Positions 52,866 to 61,695 of a DNA stretch of 64,000 bases are shown piece by piece. The notes beneath the pieces were generated by a model. The model saw only the letters and a list, made by a program, of their open reading frames with translations. It was not told the DNA's origin and ran no database searches. Positions within the stretch are counted from its first letter, which is position 1, and the number at the start of each line of letters is the position of its first letter. The DNA is from Bacteroidia bacterium (GTDB lineage: Bacteria; Bacteroidota; Ignavibacteria; SZUA-365): NCBI GenBank assembly GCA_027493955.1, contig JAOSJT010000001.1, positions 3,087,131 to 3,151,130 on the forward strand. Reading direction: 5' to 3'. A program made the position numbers and the translations under genes.

Positions 52866-54180
52866 TTGCACTCCACATACGCGTCTTTGCAGCCTCCGCG
52901 TGATCACTACCCTCGATTCGACACCATGTCGTCGCTCTGACCCTGATTACGCCCTCTTTGTGTCCCTGCCAGCCGAACTGACCGTTCGGTGACGGCAGAA
53001 GTTCAAACGTGAGCACATCGTGCGCCTGAGCGACTACATGGGCGCGATTAGCGACAAGCAGGAGCCAACCAATGGAGTAGGTTCCTTCATTCAAAATATT
53101 GGCAGGGATAGTTGCGCATAGCGTAACCTCGCCGATACCGTACTTTTCGTGATCACGATACACAGAGCTATCTACGAGCACGAGTATCCCGTTTTCATCT
53201 CGAAGATGATACGTCACATCCAACAGATCCCGGGAATTCCTCGTCCAATACCTGAATCTGAAACGAATTTCGTCGCTTGTATACAGTGGCGTGCCAGGAC
53301 TTGACGGCATCAATACCTCTGCGGAGAGCAGTTTATGTTCGGCATCCCCCGGAGCCATTGACTGCTCCCAATCGCAGCGTACATTGCTCACAAGAAAATT
53401 CTTCATATACGAAGATACCGCATCACGCGCACTCCCACGGTAAACTACTTCACCCTGTTTAAGAACGATGCCGCCTGTACAGAGATTCTGAACAGCCTCC
53501 ATGTTGTGACTGACGAACAGGACCGTCCTCCCTTCCAACGCTACTTCGCTCATTTTTCCGAGACATTTCTTTTGGAACTCCGCATCGCCTACGGCCAGGA
53601 CTTCGTCCACTACCAGTATCTCCGGTTCCAGGTGCGCCGCAACTGCGAAGGCGAGCCGTACATGCATACCGCTAGAGTATCGCTTCACTGGCGTTTCAAT
53701 AAACGCATTGACACCCGCAAATTCCACGATCTCATCGAATTTTTCTGCGATCTCGCGTTTCGTCATTCCGAGAATAGAGCCGTTCAGATAAATATTTTCT
53801 CTACCCGTAAGCTCCGGGTGAAATCCTGTACCAACTTCGAGCAAGCTTGCCACGCGACCTCGAATCTTCACTTCGCCGGAGCTGGGTGCTGTAACTCTTG
53901 AGAGGATTTTCAGCAGCGTCGATTTCCCTGCACCGTTTTTACCAATTATCCCCAAAATCTCGCCCTCGTTTACTTCGATGGAGACGCCATGCAAGGCCAT
54001 AACTTCGTCCATACCGCCCTGAAGCACACCTCTTGTTTGATCAATTCGTAGATTCGGATCTTGGCGTCCACGCTTGCGAGCCCACCAGGACTGCAAGTCG
54101 TGTGTAAGGGTTTTATGACTCAAAACTCCTAGCCGATAGCGCTTCGTGAGTTCATCGACCTTTATTACAACCTTGGACAA
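52852..54180 (-). CDS. wzt: ABC transporter ATPase for polysaccharide export, with C-terminal glycan-binding domain
   Basis: 442 aa, TTG start at 54180. ABC domain (about 1-245): IGKNGAGKSTLLKIL Walker A, VASLLEVGTGFHPELTGREN, YSSGMHVRLAFAVAAH signature, ILVVDEVLAVGDAEFQKKC Walker B and FVSHNMEAV H-loop; SLLEVGTGFHPELTGREN is typical of Wzt/TagH. The C-terminal about 170 residues form a beta-sandwich-like domain (HKLLSAEVLMP, YTSDEIRFRFRYWT, VTLCATIPANILNEGTYSIG) as in Wzt proteins that recognise a capped O-polysaccharide. Partner Wzm is directly upstream. The chain cap may be made by a methyltransferase of this locus. Confidence 0.93.
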   Translation of the reverse strand: MSKVVIKVDELTKRYRLGVLSHKTLTHDLQSWWARKRGRQDPNLRIDQTRGVLQGGMDEVMALHGVSIEVNEGEILGIIGKNGAGKSTLLKILSRVTAPSSGEVKIRGRVASLLEVGTGFHPELTGRENIYLNGSILGMTKREIAEKFDEIVEFAGVNAFIETPVKRYSSGMHVRLAFAVAAHLEPEILVVDEVLAVGDAEFQKKCLGKMSEVALEGRTVLFVSHNMEAVQNLCTGGIVLKQGEVVYRGSARDAVSSYMKNFLVSNVRCDWEQSMAPGDAEHKLLSAEVLMPSSPGTPLYTSDEIRFRFRYWTRNSRDLLDVTYHLRDENGILVLVDSSVYRDHEKYGIGEVTLCATIPANILNEGTYSIGWLLLVANRAHVVAQAHDVLTFELLPSPNGQFGWQGHKEGVIRVRATTWCRIEGSDHAEAAKTRMWSANGTA

Positions 54181-54225
54181 TATGGTGCTAATTATATTTG
54201 ATTGAGGGATGTGATTGTTGCAAGA

Positions 54226-55080
54226 TCAAACCGTATCCATGAAGGTTTTTTCCACCCTGCTGAACAAAAGTACGCCTAAAGCGAGCGTGAGCAGGATAAC
54301 TGCAGCGCTCGTACCGAGGTAATCCCATCGAAACACACCTGCTCCGAGGAAGGAATATCTAAACGCTTCAACGATTGCCGTCATCGGATTTGCCAGGAGC
54401 AGCGGTAGGTATTTATCCGGAAGGACTGAGAGTGGATAGACAACCGGCGTTGCGTACATGAGGAGCTGGACACCGAACTGTACGACTAAGCGCAAATCCC
54501 TGTATTTCGTCGTGAGCGAGGAGATAATAATCCCTGTACCAAGACCCAGAGCGGCCATCATCAACAGGAGAACAGGGAGTAGCAGTACATACCAATTAAT
54601 CAGCACCTCGGTACCGATAAACCAATAATAGAACAGGAAGCCAATAAAAAACAGGAATTGAATGCCGAAGGTGATCATATTAGTGATCACGATGGATATT
54701 GGCACGGCAAGCCGGGGAAAATAGACTTTTCCGAAAATATTGGCATTGGCAATAAAGGTATCGGAGGTCTTGGTCAAACAGGTAGAGAAATACGTCCAGG
54801 TGATGGTGCCTGCCATATAAAACAGCATCGGCGGCACACCGTCGGTGGGGATTTTGGCGATATTACCGAATACCACCGTGAATATCACAGTGGTAAAAAA
54901 AGGCTGCAAGAAGAACCAGAGAGGTCCGAGAATTGTCTGCTTGTAAAACTGTACGAAATCCCTGCGTACGAACAACATAATCAAATCACGGTACTGCCAA
55001 AGCTCGCGCAGGTTTACGTCGAACCAACCGCTTTTCGGTTTAATAATTGTTGTCCACTCGGCTGAATTTTGCTCTTGCAT
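54226..55080 (-). CDS. wzm: ABC-2 type polysaccharide export permease
   Basis: 284 aa, ATG at 55080. N-terminal amphipathic LRELWQYRDLIMLFVRRDF, then QTILGPLWFFLQPFFTTVIF and six membrane segments (FGVQLLMYATPVVYPLSVLP, ANPMTAIVEAFRYSFLG) as in Wzm/TagG proteins. Together with Wzt it moves undecaprenyl-linked polymer across the inner membrane. It lies five bases downstream of an O-antigen polymerase/ligase-like gene. Confidence 0.93.
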   Translation of the reverse strand: MQEQNSAEWTTIIKPKSGWFDVNLRELWQYRDLIMLFVRRDFVQFYKQTILGPLWFFLQPFFTTVIFTVVFGNIAKIPTDGVPPMLFYMAGTITWTYFSTCLTKTSDTFIANANIFGKVYFPRLAVPISIVITNMITFGIQFLFFIGFLFYYWFIGTEVLINWYVLLLPVLLLMMAALGLGTGIIISSLTTKYRDLRLVVQFGVQLLMYATPVVYPLSVLPDKYLPLLLANPMTAIVEAFRYSFLGAGVFRWDYLGTSAAVILLTLALGVLLFSRVEKTFMDTV

Positions 55081-55085
55081 TTCTA

Positions 55086-56630
55086 TTATTTTTGAACCGA
55101 GAAGCGGGAGTAGTTATTAACAGAAGGGAGTAGTAATAACAAACACGCAAAAGCCATGATTTGCGGATATTCGAGGTATTGCCGGAAGCAGAGGGAGCCG
55201 GAAATGAGCACGAAGGTAAACATCACGAGAGCGATGTTGCGGGTTTGCTCTGTTACTCCATCACCGTTTGTTGCTCGTAGCCGCTCTCTGAACACGGTCC
55301 CGAGAAAAAACAGAAGGAGGAGGTTGCCGAGCAGACCGAATTCCGCTGCCTGAGCCACCAGTCCCGATACCTGCACCTGCGCCGTGGCTCCGGCTATCCC
55401 CTTCTGTGCCTGCTTCAGCACAGTCTCATATTCCTGTGCTGTACGTGCACCAATTACACTGGGAAAAGGATATTCGAGCTTGTACAATCCGTCGGTGAGC
55501 CGCTTGTTTGCCACGCGGCTGCCGAAGCTGCCCGCGCCTGTCCCGAACAGCGCATCCAAGGGATTATCGTAGAGATACGTAAGCGTGTTGCGGTAGAGCA
55601 GCGCCTTGTTCGTGTGCGCGAACCAGGTGTCGCCAGCGTAAATCATTACGGCCAAAACAATCGGGAGCAGTGTGCCAAGGAGCAACGCCGTGAATGTCAG
55701 GGTCGTCATCCTCACCGCGAAACGTGAGAGCAGCAACAGCGCGACGGCAATACTGGCGGCCACAAGCAGGGATGGTACGGCATGCGTGGTTTCCGTCACG
55801 CCAAAGAGATACAGCAAGGCGACGGCAAGCAGCAGAAGCGGGAATGAACGCCTTTGCAACGCGCTGAGGAGCACCCATGCAAAGAGTATGGCCAACAGGA
55901 AGCCCAGTTGATGCGCGTCCACCAGCGTACCGCGATTCCAGTCCGGATCGGCATACGGCAGCGACACGCCGAGGCCGAGAAACAGATTGAACCCCTTGAA
56001 GAGGCCATTGAACCCCGCGAGATATAGCGAGGCATGTCCGATGAGCAGCGGGTACAGCAGCACGACGGCGGCCTGGGCGCTGAGCAGCGTGAGCAACATA
56101 CGCCGCAGTGCGAGCAACTCCTCGCGGCTCCATTCCAGGCCCTGAAAGAGCAGGATGTACAAGGTCGGTATTGCCAGCGCGGAAGCGAAATACGCCGGCA
56201 GGGACCAGATGTCCGTCGTATCGCCGAGGCGCAGCAGCCACAGCAGCAGCAGGTATACGAGGAAAGCACACCAGGCACGGAAAATCGGCGAAACCCGGAG
56301 GCGTGCACGTACGCATGCGCTGCCAAGGCGCGGCAACATACCCAGCACCGCCAGCACATACACCAGGGCGACGGTCTTTTGAAAGGGCACCATGGACGCC
56401 ACCAGCAAGCCGCCGAGCAGCAGCACTCTGTCGCGGCTCCACCAACCGGCCAGCAGGGGAAGCAGCGTGAAGGCGATGATTTCCCCGAGGGACAGCGCGT
56501 CCTCTCCGCCGTAGGTTCCGCGCCGCAGAGCGATGGCCAGTAGATACAGGAAGACCATGCCGAAGAGCGCCAGAGTAGGACGCAACTCTTTGAATCGGGT
56601 TAGTATCGCTGAGATGTAACGGTTTATCAC
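55086..56630 (-). CDS. O-antigen ligase/polymerase-like membrane protein
   Basis: 514 aa, GTG start at 56630 with GAGG just upstream. Roughly twelve hydrophobic segments; a periplasmic loop at residues about 345-420 holds GDTWFAHTNKALLYRNTLTY, DNPLDALFGTGAGSFGSRV and LVAQAAEFGLLGNLLLLF (A-x-E-x-G-L-x-G, the family signature). Could be a ligase that attaches ABC-exported polymer to a lipid, which would suit its place next to Wzm; Wzy-like polymerase is the alternative. It differs strongly from the protein at 37465. Confidence 0.68.
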   Translation of the reverse strand: MINRYISAILTRFKELRPTLALFGMVFLYLLAIALRRGTYGGEDALSLGEIIAFTLLPLLAGWWSRDRVLLLGGLLVASMVPFQKTVALVYVLAVLGMLPRLGSACVRARLRVSPIFRAWCAFLVYLLLLWLLRLGDTTDIWSLPAYFASALAIPTLYILLFQGLEWSREELLALRRMLLTLLSAQAAVVLLYPLLIGHASLYLAGFNGLFKGFNLFLGLGVSLPYADPDWNRGTLVDAHQLGFLLAILFAWVLLSALQRRSFPLLLLAVALLYLFGVTETTHAVPSLLVAASIAVALLLLSRFAVRMTTLTFTALLLGTLLPIVLAVMIYAGDTWFAHTNKALLYRNTLTYLYDNPLDALFGTGAGSFGSRVANKRLTDGLYKLEYPFPSVIGARTAQEYETVLKQAQKGIAGATAQVQVSGLVAQAAEFGLLGNLLLLFFLGTVFRERLRATNGDGVTEQTRNIALVMFTFVLISGSLCFRQYLEYPQIMAFACLLLLLPSVNNYSRFSVQK

Positions 56631-56644
56631 GGCCTCATGGTGCT

Positions 56645-56705
56645 TTCGGTGGTCGTTGGCTTCGGCTACTGGCTTCGGCTTCGCTCAGCCAGCGGAACCG
56701 AAGGG
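56645..56705. repeat. Dispersed palindromic repeat (ggctgagcgaagccgaagcc type)
   Basis: Plus strand ggcttcggcttcgctcagcc followed by agcggaaccgaagggcgg. It lies between the DegT stop and the next start and can fold on itself. It recalls the gctgagcgtagtcgaaggg motif at 1069-1890 in wording. Confidence 0.55.
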
Positions 56706-56738
56706 CGGTCAATGGCCGTACTCTTGCGACGAGCTCAC

Positions 56739-57902
56739 CTATACGGTATTGAGCAGTATCCCGCGCACGGTATGGATGATTCTGTCCACATCGCCATCGC
56801 TGAGCTTTGGTGACAGCGGTATGCTCACCGTTTGCCTCCCGATATGCATGGCCTGCGGATACTGCTCCGGCAGCCAGCCATAGCGCTCGCGATAGTACGG
56901 ATGCTCGGGTATGCTGAGATAATGCACACCCACACCGATGCCCTCCTGCGTCATGCGGTCGAGAAAGCCGTCGCGCGAAATGCCGCAGCGCTGCTCGTCA
57001 ATCAGCAGGGTGAAGAGATGCAGGGCGTGCCGCGATGCGGGGTCAATAGGCGCGGGCAGGGTGACGGGCAAATCGGCGAAGGCCTCCATGTATCGTAGCC
57101 ATATCGCCTCGCGCCGTTGCCAATACTGCTCGATACGCTCGAGCTGATGCAAGCCGATGGCGGCCTGGAGATCCATCATATTGTACTTGAAGCCCGCCTC
57201 CAATACCTGATAGTGCTTGTAACCATCATCGCCGAAGCGCTTCCAGGCATCGCGCGACATGCCGTGCAAGCCCAGCATTTTGATACGGTCTATGTGCTCT
57301 TCGCGCCTGGCCAGCACCATTCCTCCCTCGCCCGTGGTGATATTCTTGGTGGCATAGAAGGAAAAGCAGGCGAAATCCCCGAAGCTGCCGGACTGCCGGC
57401 CATGCCAGGTGCTTTCGATGGCGTGCGCGCAATCCTCTATCACCATCAACTCATGCTCCTCGGCGAGCTTCATGATAGTAACCATATCGCAGCAGCGGCC
57501 GGCAAAATGCACGGGCATAATCGCCTTTGTCCGGGGCGTGATCGCTGCTTCAATGGCGGCAGCGGTGATGTTCATGCTCGCTTCGTCAACATCCACAAGC
57601 ACGGGAACAGCCCCGCTGTGAATAATGGCGTTGATGGTGGCGCAAAACGTCATCGGCGTGGTGATTACCTCGTCACCCGGTCCCACGCCTGCCGCAAGCA
57701 GACTGAGATGCAGTGCCGCCGTGCAGGAATGCAGCGCGGCCGCATACGAAGCACCCTTGTACTCCCGGAACATATCCTCGAAACGCGCGACCTTGGGACC
57801 GGTACCAAGCCAGGCGGAGCGGAGGGAAGAGATTATCTCATCGATCTCTTCAGATTCTATCCGTGGTTGGCCAAATACAATGAATTCTGGAGGATGTATC
57901 AA
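56739..57902 (-). CDS. DegT/DnrJ/EryC1/StrS sugar aminotransferase (intact paralogue)
   Basis: 387 aa, TTG start at 57902 (no other Met nearby). Motifs: AWLGTGPKVARFEDMF, SCTAALHLSLLAAGVG, TPMTFCATINAI, VIEDCAHAIESTWHG, CFSFYATKNITTGEGGMV with the PLP lysine, LHGMSRDAWKRFGDDG and FKYNMMDLQAAIGLHQL. It is the close, undamaged relative of the frameshifted gene at 26897 and shows where that gene's insertions lie. Substrate is probably a UDP-4-keto-6-deoxyhexosamine (PglE/PseC type) or a 3-keto uronic acid made by the WlbA-like enzyme upstream. Confidence 0.92.
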   Translation of the reverse strand: MIHPPEFIVFGQPRIESEEIDEIISSLRSAWLGTGPKVARFEDMFREYKGASYAAALHSCTAALHLSLLAAGVGPGDEVITTPMTFCATINAIIHSGAVPVLVDVDEASMNITAAAIEAAITPRTKAIMPVHFAGRCCDMVTIMKLAEEHELMVIEDCAHAIESTWHGRQSGSFGDFACFSFYATKNITTGEGGMVLARREEHIDRIKMLGLHGMSRDAWKRFGDDGYKHYQVLEAGFKYNMMDLQAAIGLHQLERIEQYWQRREAIWLRYMEAFADLPVTLPAPIDPASRHALHLFTLLIDEQRCGISRDGFLDRMTQEGIGVGVHYLSIPEHPYYRERYGWLPEQYPQAMHIGRQTVSIPLSPKLSDGDVDRIIHTVRGILLNTV

Positions 57903-57925
57903 CAGATCACTTCTTCAGTATTGCT

Positions 57926-59443
57926 TCATGAATTTAATCCAGTCGAGACGAGTTCTGGATTTTCGACATGTTCTTTTTGCATCTCTTTGCGCCTCAAAGT
58001 CCATCCAACATAAAGAGAAAATGCACCCAGTAGAGATAAAAGTATAATCGCGACAGACTGTAAAACACTAAATAATTTAGAAATAGTTCCGTGCGGATTC
58101 ACTGTATGGGATTGGATTTGCCCCAACCATGGCAACGTGAAGCCGGAATTAACGAATTCCAACACATGCGTATAGTAGGTCTCAGTAAATCCTCGCATGG
58201 CACCAGCAATATTTATAAGCATGCCAAATATCATAAGGAAATAGAATGTCCCCTTGCCTCGTTCTCTTAGCATTACTGATACCGGAATTACCAAAAATGG
58301 CATCGCAAACAAAAGATAGCGCGGACCAAAGGCGCCTCCTGCATTCCAACCCTTGAATGAAGCAACGTAACAAAGTGCTGAAAGGAACATGACACCAGAA
58401 AACACAAGCATTCTGTCTCTCTTTTGCTTATCAACAATCGCGTGCCCAAAAGAAACAATCGCCAACATCGATATCGGCGCGAACAAAAGTAGACCTCGTT
58501 CAGGACTCAGTAGCAATCCGATAAACCTTTCAGCTCTAGGATACGATAGACCGATCATACCCTCACTCACGATATTCTGATATGATTCGCCAGCAAGGAA
58601 ATGATAACCTGTTTTGAACGGATGATCAAACAAGACCACATTATGCAAAGCTAAGGCTATAACAGGGATCGCAAATCCTGCAAAATACAAAACTGTGAAT
58701 TGTCTTTTAAACATCACAACATAGATTGTTACTCCCGCAGCAACGAGCAGACCGGAAACTTCGACAGTAAAAGTCATCGCCGTCACTAAACCCAAGGCCA
58801 CAACATGCCATTTTGTCAGCTCATCGTGTTCAGCGCGCAATAGATAATACACCGCCATTGCTGTGAATAGCATGGAAAAAACCTGCTCGAAAAGCACTAC
58901 CGCATGCCACATAATATGCGTGGCAAAGGCAAAGGCAATTGCCACCATGTACGATGTAAAGGCCGAACTTGTAACAAGCAAGGATATTTTATAGATAAAC
59001 AGGACGAGCAAAGCACCGGCAACACCCACAGTGAAAATGACGACGAAACCTTGAGAAAGGAAATACTCAACATTGTCAACGCTACCGTAGAACGAGCTGT
59101 CTTCGAGCTTTGTTTTCTTATAGGATTGGATTTCACCGAAATTCGCCTTGATTGCATCAGGCAACATCGCATACATTAATTTGAAAAGCACATATGATGG
59201 CACAGCAAAAATGCTGGGACCCGGCAATGCTCCGGCGTAATAATGCCCTTCATAGTATGCTTTGTCGCATGTATTCTCATGATACTTATCGATAGTAAAC
59301 GACCCTTCATTTACGAGACTGTGTGTTGTGTTCATGTACCTATTTGGAGTCACTCCGCCTGCTGGCGTAAAGAACATAGCGTACGTGAGCCATACAGTAG
59401 CAAACAAAACAAACGGTACATTATTACGTATTACTTTTTCCAT
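57926..59443 (-). CDS. GT-C-like integral membrane glycosyltransferase
   Basis: 505 aa, ATG at 59443. After the first membrane segment comes a long outer loop (SLVNEGSFTIDKYHENTCD, YYEGHYYAGALPGPSIFAVP), a pattern known from GT39-like proteins, then about ten hydrophobic segments and KGWNAGGAFGPRYLLFAMPF. The upstream neighbour is a GtrB-like GT2 with two membrane segments; such GT2 enzymes make the undecaprenyl-phosphate sugar that a GT-C partner uses, as in serotype-converting gtr sets. More A+T-rich than the aminotransferase downstream. Confidence 0.68.
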   Translation of the reverse strand: MEKVIRNNVPFVLFATVWLTYAMFFTPAGGVTPNRYMNTTHSLVNEGSFTIDKYHENTCDKAYYEGHYYAGALPGPSIFAVPSYVLFKLMYAMLPDAIKANFGEIQSYKKTKLEDSSFYGSVDNVEYFLSQGFVVIFTVGVAGALLVLFIYKISLLVTSSAFTSYMVAIAFAFATHIMWHAVVLFEQVFSMLFTAMAVYYLLRAEHDELTKWHVVALGLVTAMTFTVEVSGLLVAAGVTIYVVMFKRQFTVLYFAGFAIPVIALALHNVVLFDHPFKTGYHFLAGESYQNIVSEGMIGLSYPRAERFIGLLLSPERGLLLFAPISMLAIVSFGHAIVDKQKRDRMLVFSGVMFLSALCYVASFKGWNAGGAFGPRYLLFAMPFLVIPVSVMLRERGKGTFYFLMIFGMLINIAGAMRGFTETYYTHVLEFVNSGFTLPWLGQIQSHTVNPHGTISKLFSVLQSVAIILLSLLGAFSLYVGWTLRRKEMQKEHVENPELVSTGLNS

Positions 59444-59492
59444 TCTAACTCTTACTAACGAGCCACAGTTACTGAATTATTGTCGCGGGATT

Positions 59493-60458
59493 TCAAGCAG
59501 ACTGGTGATTTCTCTCCGCGGCCGTATCGTACGCAGAATTGATCAGATTTGTTGTTTGCACGATGTATGCGGGTCTTGATTTCACTTGTAAAAACATTCT
59601 TGCGATGTACTCACCCAGTATGCCAAGAACAATCATCTGCATACCACCAATGAACAGTACACTTACCAGAACAGAAGCCCACCCCGGGACAACTCTGCCC
59701 ACAAACAGCGCCATAATGATCGCATAGAGACCATACAGCGCAGATGATCCCGCAATTACAGCTCCCAATAGCGCTGACAAATGCAATGGTTTGACGCTGA
59801 ATGATGTTATCCCTGTTGTAGCGAAAGCAATCATCTTTCTATAGCTATATTTCGTTGCGCCGAAACACCGCTCCGATGACTCATATTGCAGGCAACATCT
59901 CTTAAAGCCAACCCAATTAAAATATCCACGAAAGAACAACTCGTACTCTTCTGATGACTTTACCAAATCACCGATTCGCCTATCAATTAATCGGAAATCG
60001 GCACTACCCGGGACAATATTTGTATCAGATAATCGCGACATTACTAGGTAGAACAACCTTGAAGTCCATTTTTTTAACTTAGGCACGCTAGCATTATCAA
60101 TCCTGACCGTTGTTACAATTTGATATCCTTGCTCCCATTTTTCTATCATCTGCGGGATCAATTCCGGCGGCTGCTGCAAATCCCCATCGAGCATGACAAT
60201 ACAATCACCACTGGCATACGATATACCTGCTCTCAATGCCGCCTGATGACCAAAATTTCTTGAAAATGAAAGATATTTTATTCTTTGATCAGAAAGTGAC
60301 AACGAGATAATTTTATCCAAACTGCGATCTTGACTCCCATCGTCAATAAAAATAACTTCTCTTAGATCAGATTCACGCACACTTACAAAGATCCGATTTA
60401 ATATTGGCTCGATGCTATCTTCTTCATTGCATATCGGGATTACGATACTCACTTTCAT
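59493..60458 (-). CDS. GtrB-like undecaprenyl-phosphate glycosyltransferase (GT2)
   Basis: 321 aa from the ATG at 60458 (a GTG three codons upstream is open). Catalytic part: KVSIVIPICNEEDSIEPIL, VIFIDDGSQDRSLDKII, FSRNFGHQAALRAGISYASG, IVMLDGDLQQPPELIPQMIE (DGDLQ) and VPGSADFRLIDRRIGDLV. Two membrane segments at residues about 230-300 (LHLSALLGAVIAGSSALYGL, FIGGMQMIVLGILGEYIARM) are typical of GtrB/ArnC-like enzymes. It likely makes the donor for the next gene, a GT-C protein. Confidence 0.9.
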   Translation of the reverse strand: MKVSIVIPICNEEDSIEPILNRIFVSVRESDLREVIFIDDGSQDRSLDKIISLSLSDQRIKYLSFSRNFGHQAALRAGISYASGDCIVMLDGDLQQPPELIPQMIEKWEQGYQIVTTVRIDNASVPKLKKWTSRLFYLVMSRLSDTNIVPGSADFRLIDRRIGDLVKSSEEYELFFRGYFNWVGFKRCCLQYESSERCFGATKYSYRKMIAFATTGITSFSVKPLHLSALLGAVIAGSSALYGLYAIIMALFVGRVVPGWASVLVSVLFIGGMQMIVLGILGEYIARMFLQVKSRPAYIVQTTNLINSAYDTAAERNHQSA

Positions 60459-60733
60459 CTCATACACCGTTTTTTAAAGTTGATCGTGTATATCGCTATC
60501 ATTTACATTTTCCGATTCTATGTCGCTTTCTGACGCACCGGTAACGTACAATCCGGATGAGAGTAGAGAAGTGTGGCGTACGTTTTACTCCAACACTCTT
60601 GCGTCCACCAAAGTTAAATCCGTCTTCCATTATGCGAAGGAACCTCAAGCCGCCGGATCGCATCGCCGAGCAGCTCGCTAAACCAACTTCCTTGTAACTC
60701 AAGAAGCTGGCGTCCTGTGAGATGAGCCCTCCA

Positions 60734-61618
60734 TCACCGCAACTCCCGCACCAACGCGATGGAAGCATAGGCCTCGTCTATACCGAAGCCGCCGCCGCTG
60801 AGTATGTCGTGGTACACGTCGGTATGCAAGTGCTCGAAGCCGCCGGCGAGGTCATAGGCGGCGCCGTCCACGGTGAGGGCGCGATAACCGCGGCCCTGTG
60901 CCTCCCCTGGCATATCGGCGGGGTTGGTGGAGAGAAACCAGGACACATCCGCATGCTCGAGCTGCAGGCGGCCGACCATTTTTTGTCGCTCTCTGATCTC
61001 CACGTCAACGGCCCGCACGTCCCCGAATATCCACAGCAGCAGATCGAAGAAATGTATGCCTATATTGCTCGCGATGCCGCCGGATTTTTCCTTGTCGCCC
61101 TTCCACGAATAGCCATACCAGCGTCCGCGCGGCGCGATGTAGCGTAAATCCACCGTGTGTCGCCTTGTGCCCCCGGCCTGCTCCACCGTTTGTTTGAGCG
61201 CTATCGCCGCCGGATGGAGGCGCAACTGGAGAATGACATACACACGGCGTTCATACTCCGCTTCCAGGTCCCGCAGCGCATCGAGATTCCAGGGATTGAG
61301 CACCAGCGGCTTCTCGCAAATCGCATGCGCTCCCACCCGGAGTGCCTGCCGTATGTGGGCGTCGTGCAGGTGATTGGGGGAACAGATGCTCACATATTGC
61401 ACCCGCTCACTCCCGGGTCCCCGCCGCAATTTCTCCAGATGCCGGTCGAAACGCTCGAACTCCGTGAAAAACGCCGCATCCGGGAAATAGCTATCCAGCA
61501 CCCCCACCGAATCGTGCGGGTCCACCGCCGCCACAAGCGTATTGCCGGTTTCCTTTATCGCTTTGAGGTGGCGCGGAGCTATGTAACCGGCGACGCCGGT
61601 GATGGCGAAATTGGACAA
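60734..61618 (-). CDS. Gfo/Idh/MocA dehydrogenase, WlbA/WbpB-like
   Basis: About 294 aa. The first conserved block, NFAITGVAGYIAPRHLKAI, is the NAD-binding start of WlbA/WbpB, which oxidise UDP-N-acetylglucosaminuronate at C3. Then FFTEFERFDRHLEKLRRG, SICSPNHLHDAHIRQAL, AICEKPLVLNP (the EKP motif), LQLRLHPAAIALK, GGIASNIGIHFFDLLLWIFG and FLSTNPADMPG. There is no ATG before the conserved block: a minisatellite and degenerate repeats replace the usual start region. The only close start is a TTG at 61618 without a ribosome-binding site; a longer frame to 61726 begins inside the DUF4276 gene. The start is therefore uncertain and the gene may be poorly expressed. Confidence 0.8.
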   Translation of the reverse strand: MSNFAITGVAGYIAPRHLKAIKETGNTLVAAVDPHDSVGVLDSYFPDAAFFTEFERFDRHLEKLRRGPGSERVQYVSICSPNHLHDAHIRQALRVGAHAICEKPLVLNPWNLDALRDLEAEYERRVYVILQLRLHPAAIALKQTVEQAGGTRRHTVDLRYIAPRGRWYGYSWKGDKEKSGGIASNIGIHFFDLLLWIFGDVRAVDVEIRERQKMVGRLQLEHADVSWFLSTNPADMPGEAQGRGYRALTVDGAAYDLAGGFEHLHTDVYHDILSGGGFGIDEAYASIALVRELR

Positions 61619-61636
61619 TTGGGTTAGCGGTTGGGA

Positions 61637-61693
61637 AATGGTAAAGGGTAAAGGGTAAAGGGTGAAGGGATTTACGATTGACGATTTACGATT
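61637..61693. repeat. ggtaaagggtaaagg minisatellite plus gattgacgattta repeat at the wlbA-like 5' end
   Basis: Four 7-bp (gtaaagg-type) units, then gaagggatttacgattgacg and atttacgattc. The first part is the complement of the cttcaccctttaccc repeat at 7208-7263. It occupies the place where the start of the WlbA-like gene should be. Confidence 0.75.
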
Positions 61694-61695
61694 CT

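Noticed and set aside
55564-56445. Minus-strand 293-codon frame within the polymerase-like gene
   Set aside because: A high-GC shadow frame rich in Arg, Ala and Pro; the overlapping frame has the membrane topology and family signature.
60499-60768. Minus-strand 89-codon frame between the GT2 and the WlbA-like gene
   Set aside because: Overlaps the WlbA-like 3' end, starts inside it and has no domain; the 266-bp gap looks non-coding.
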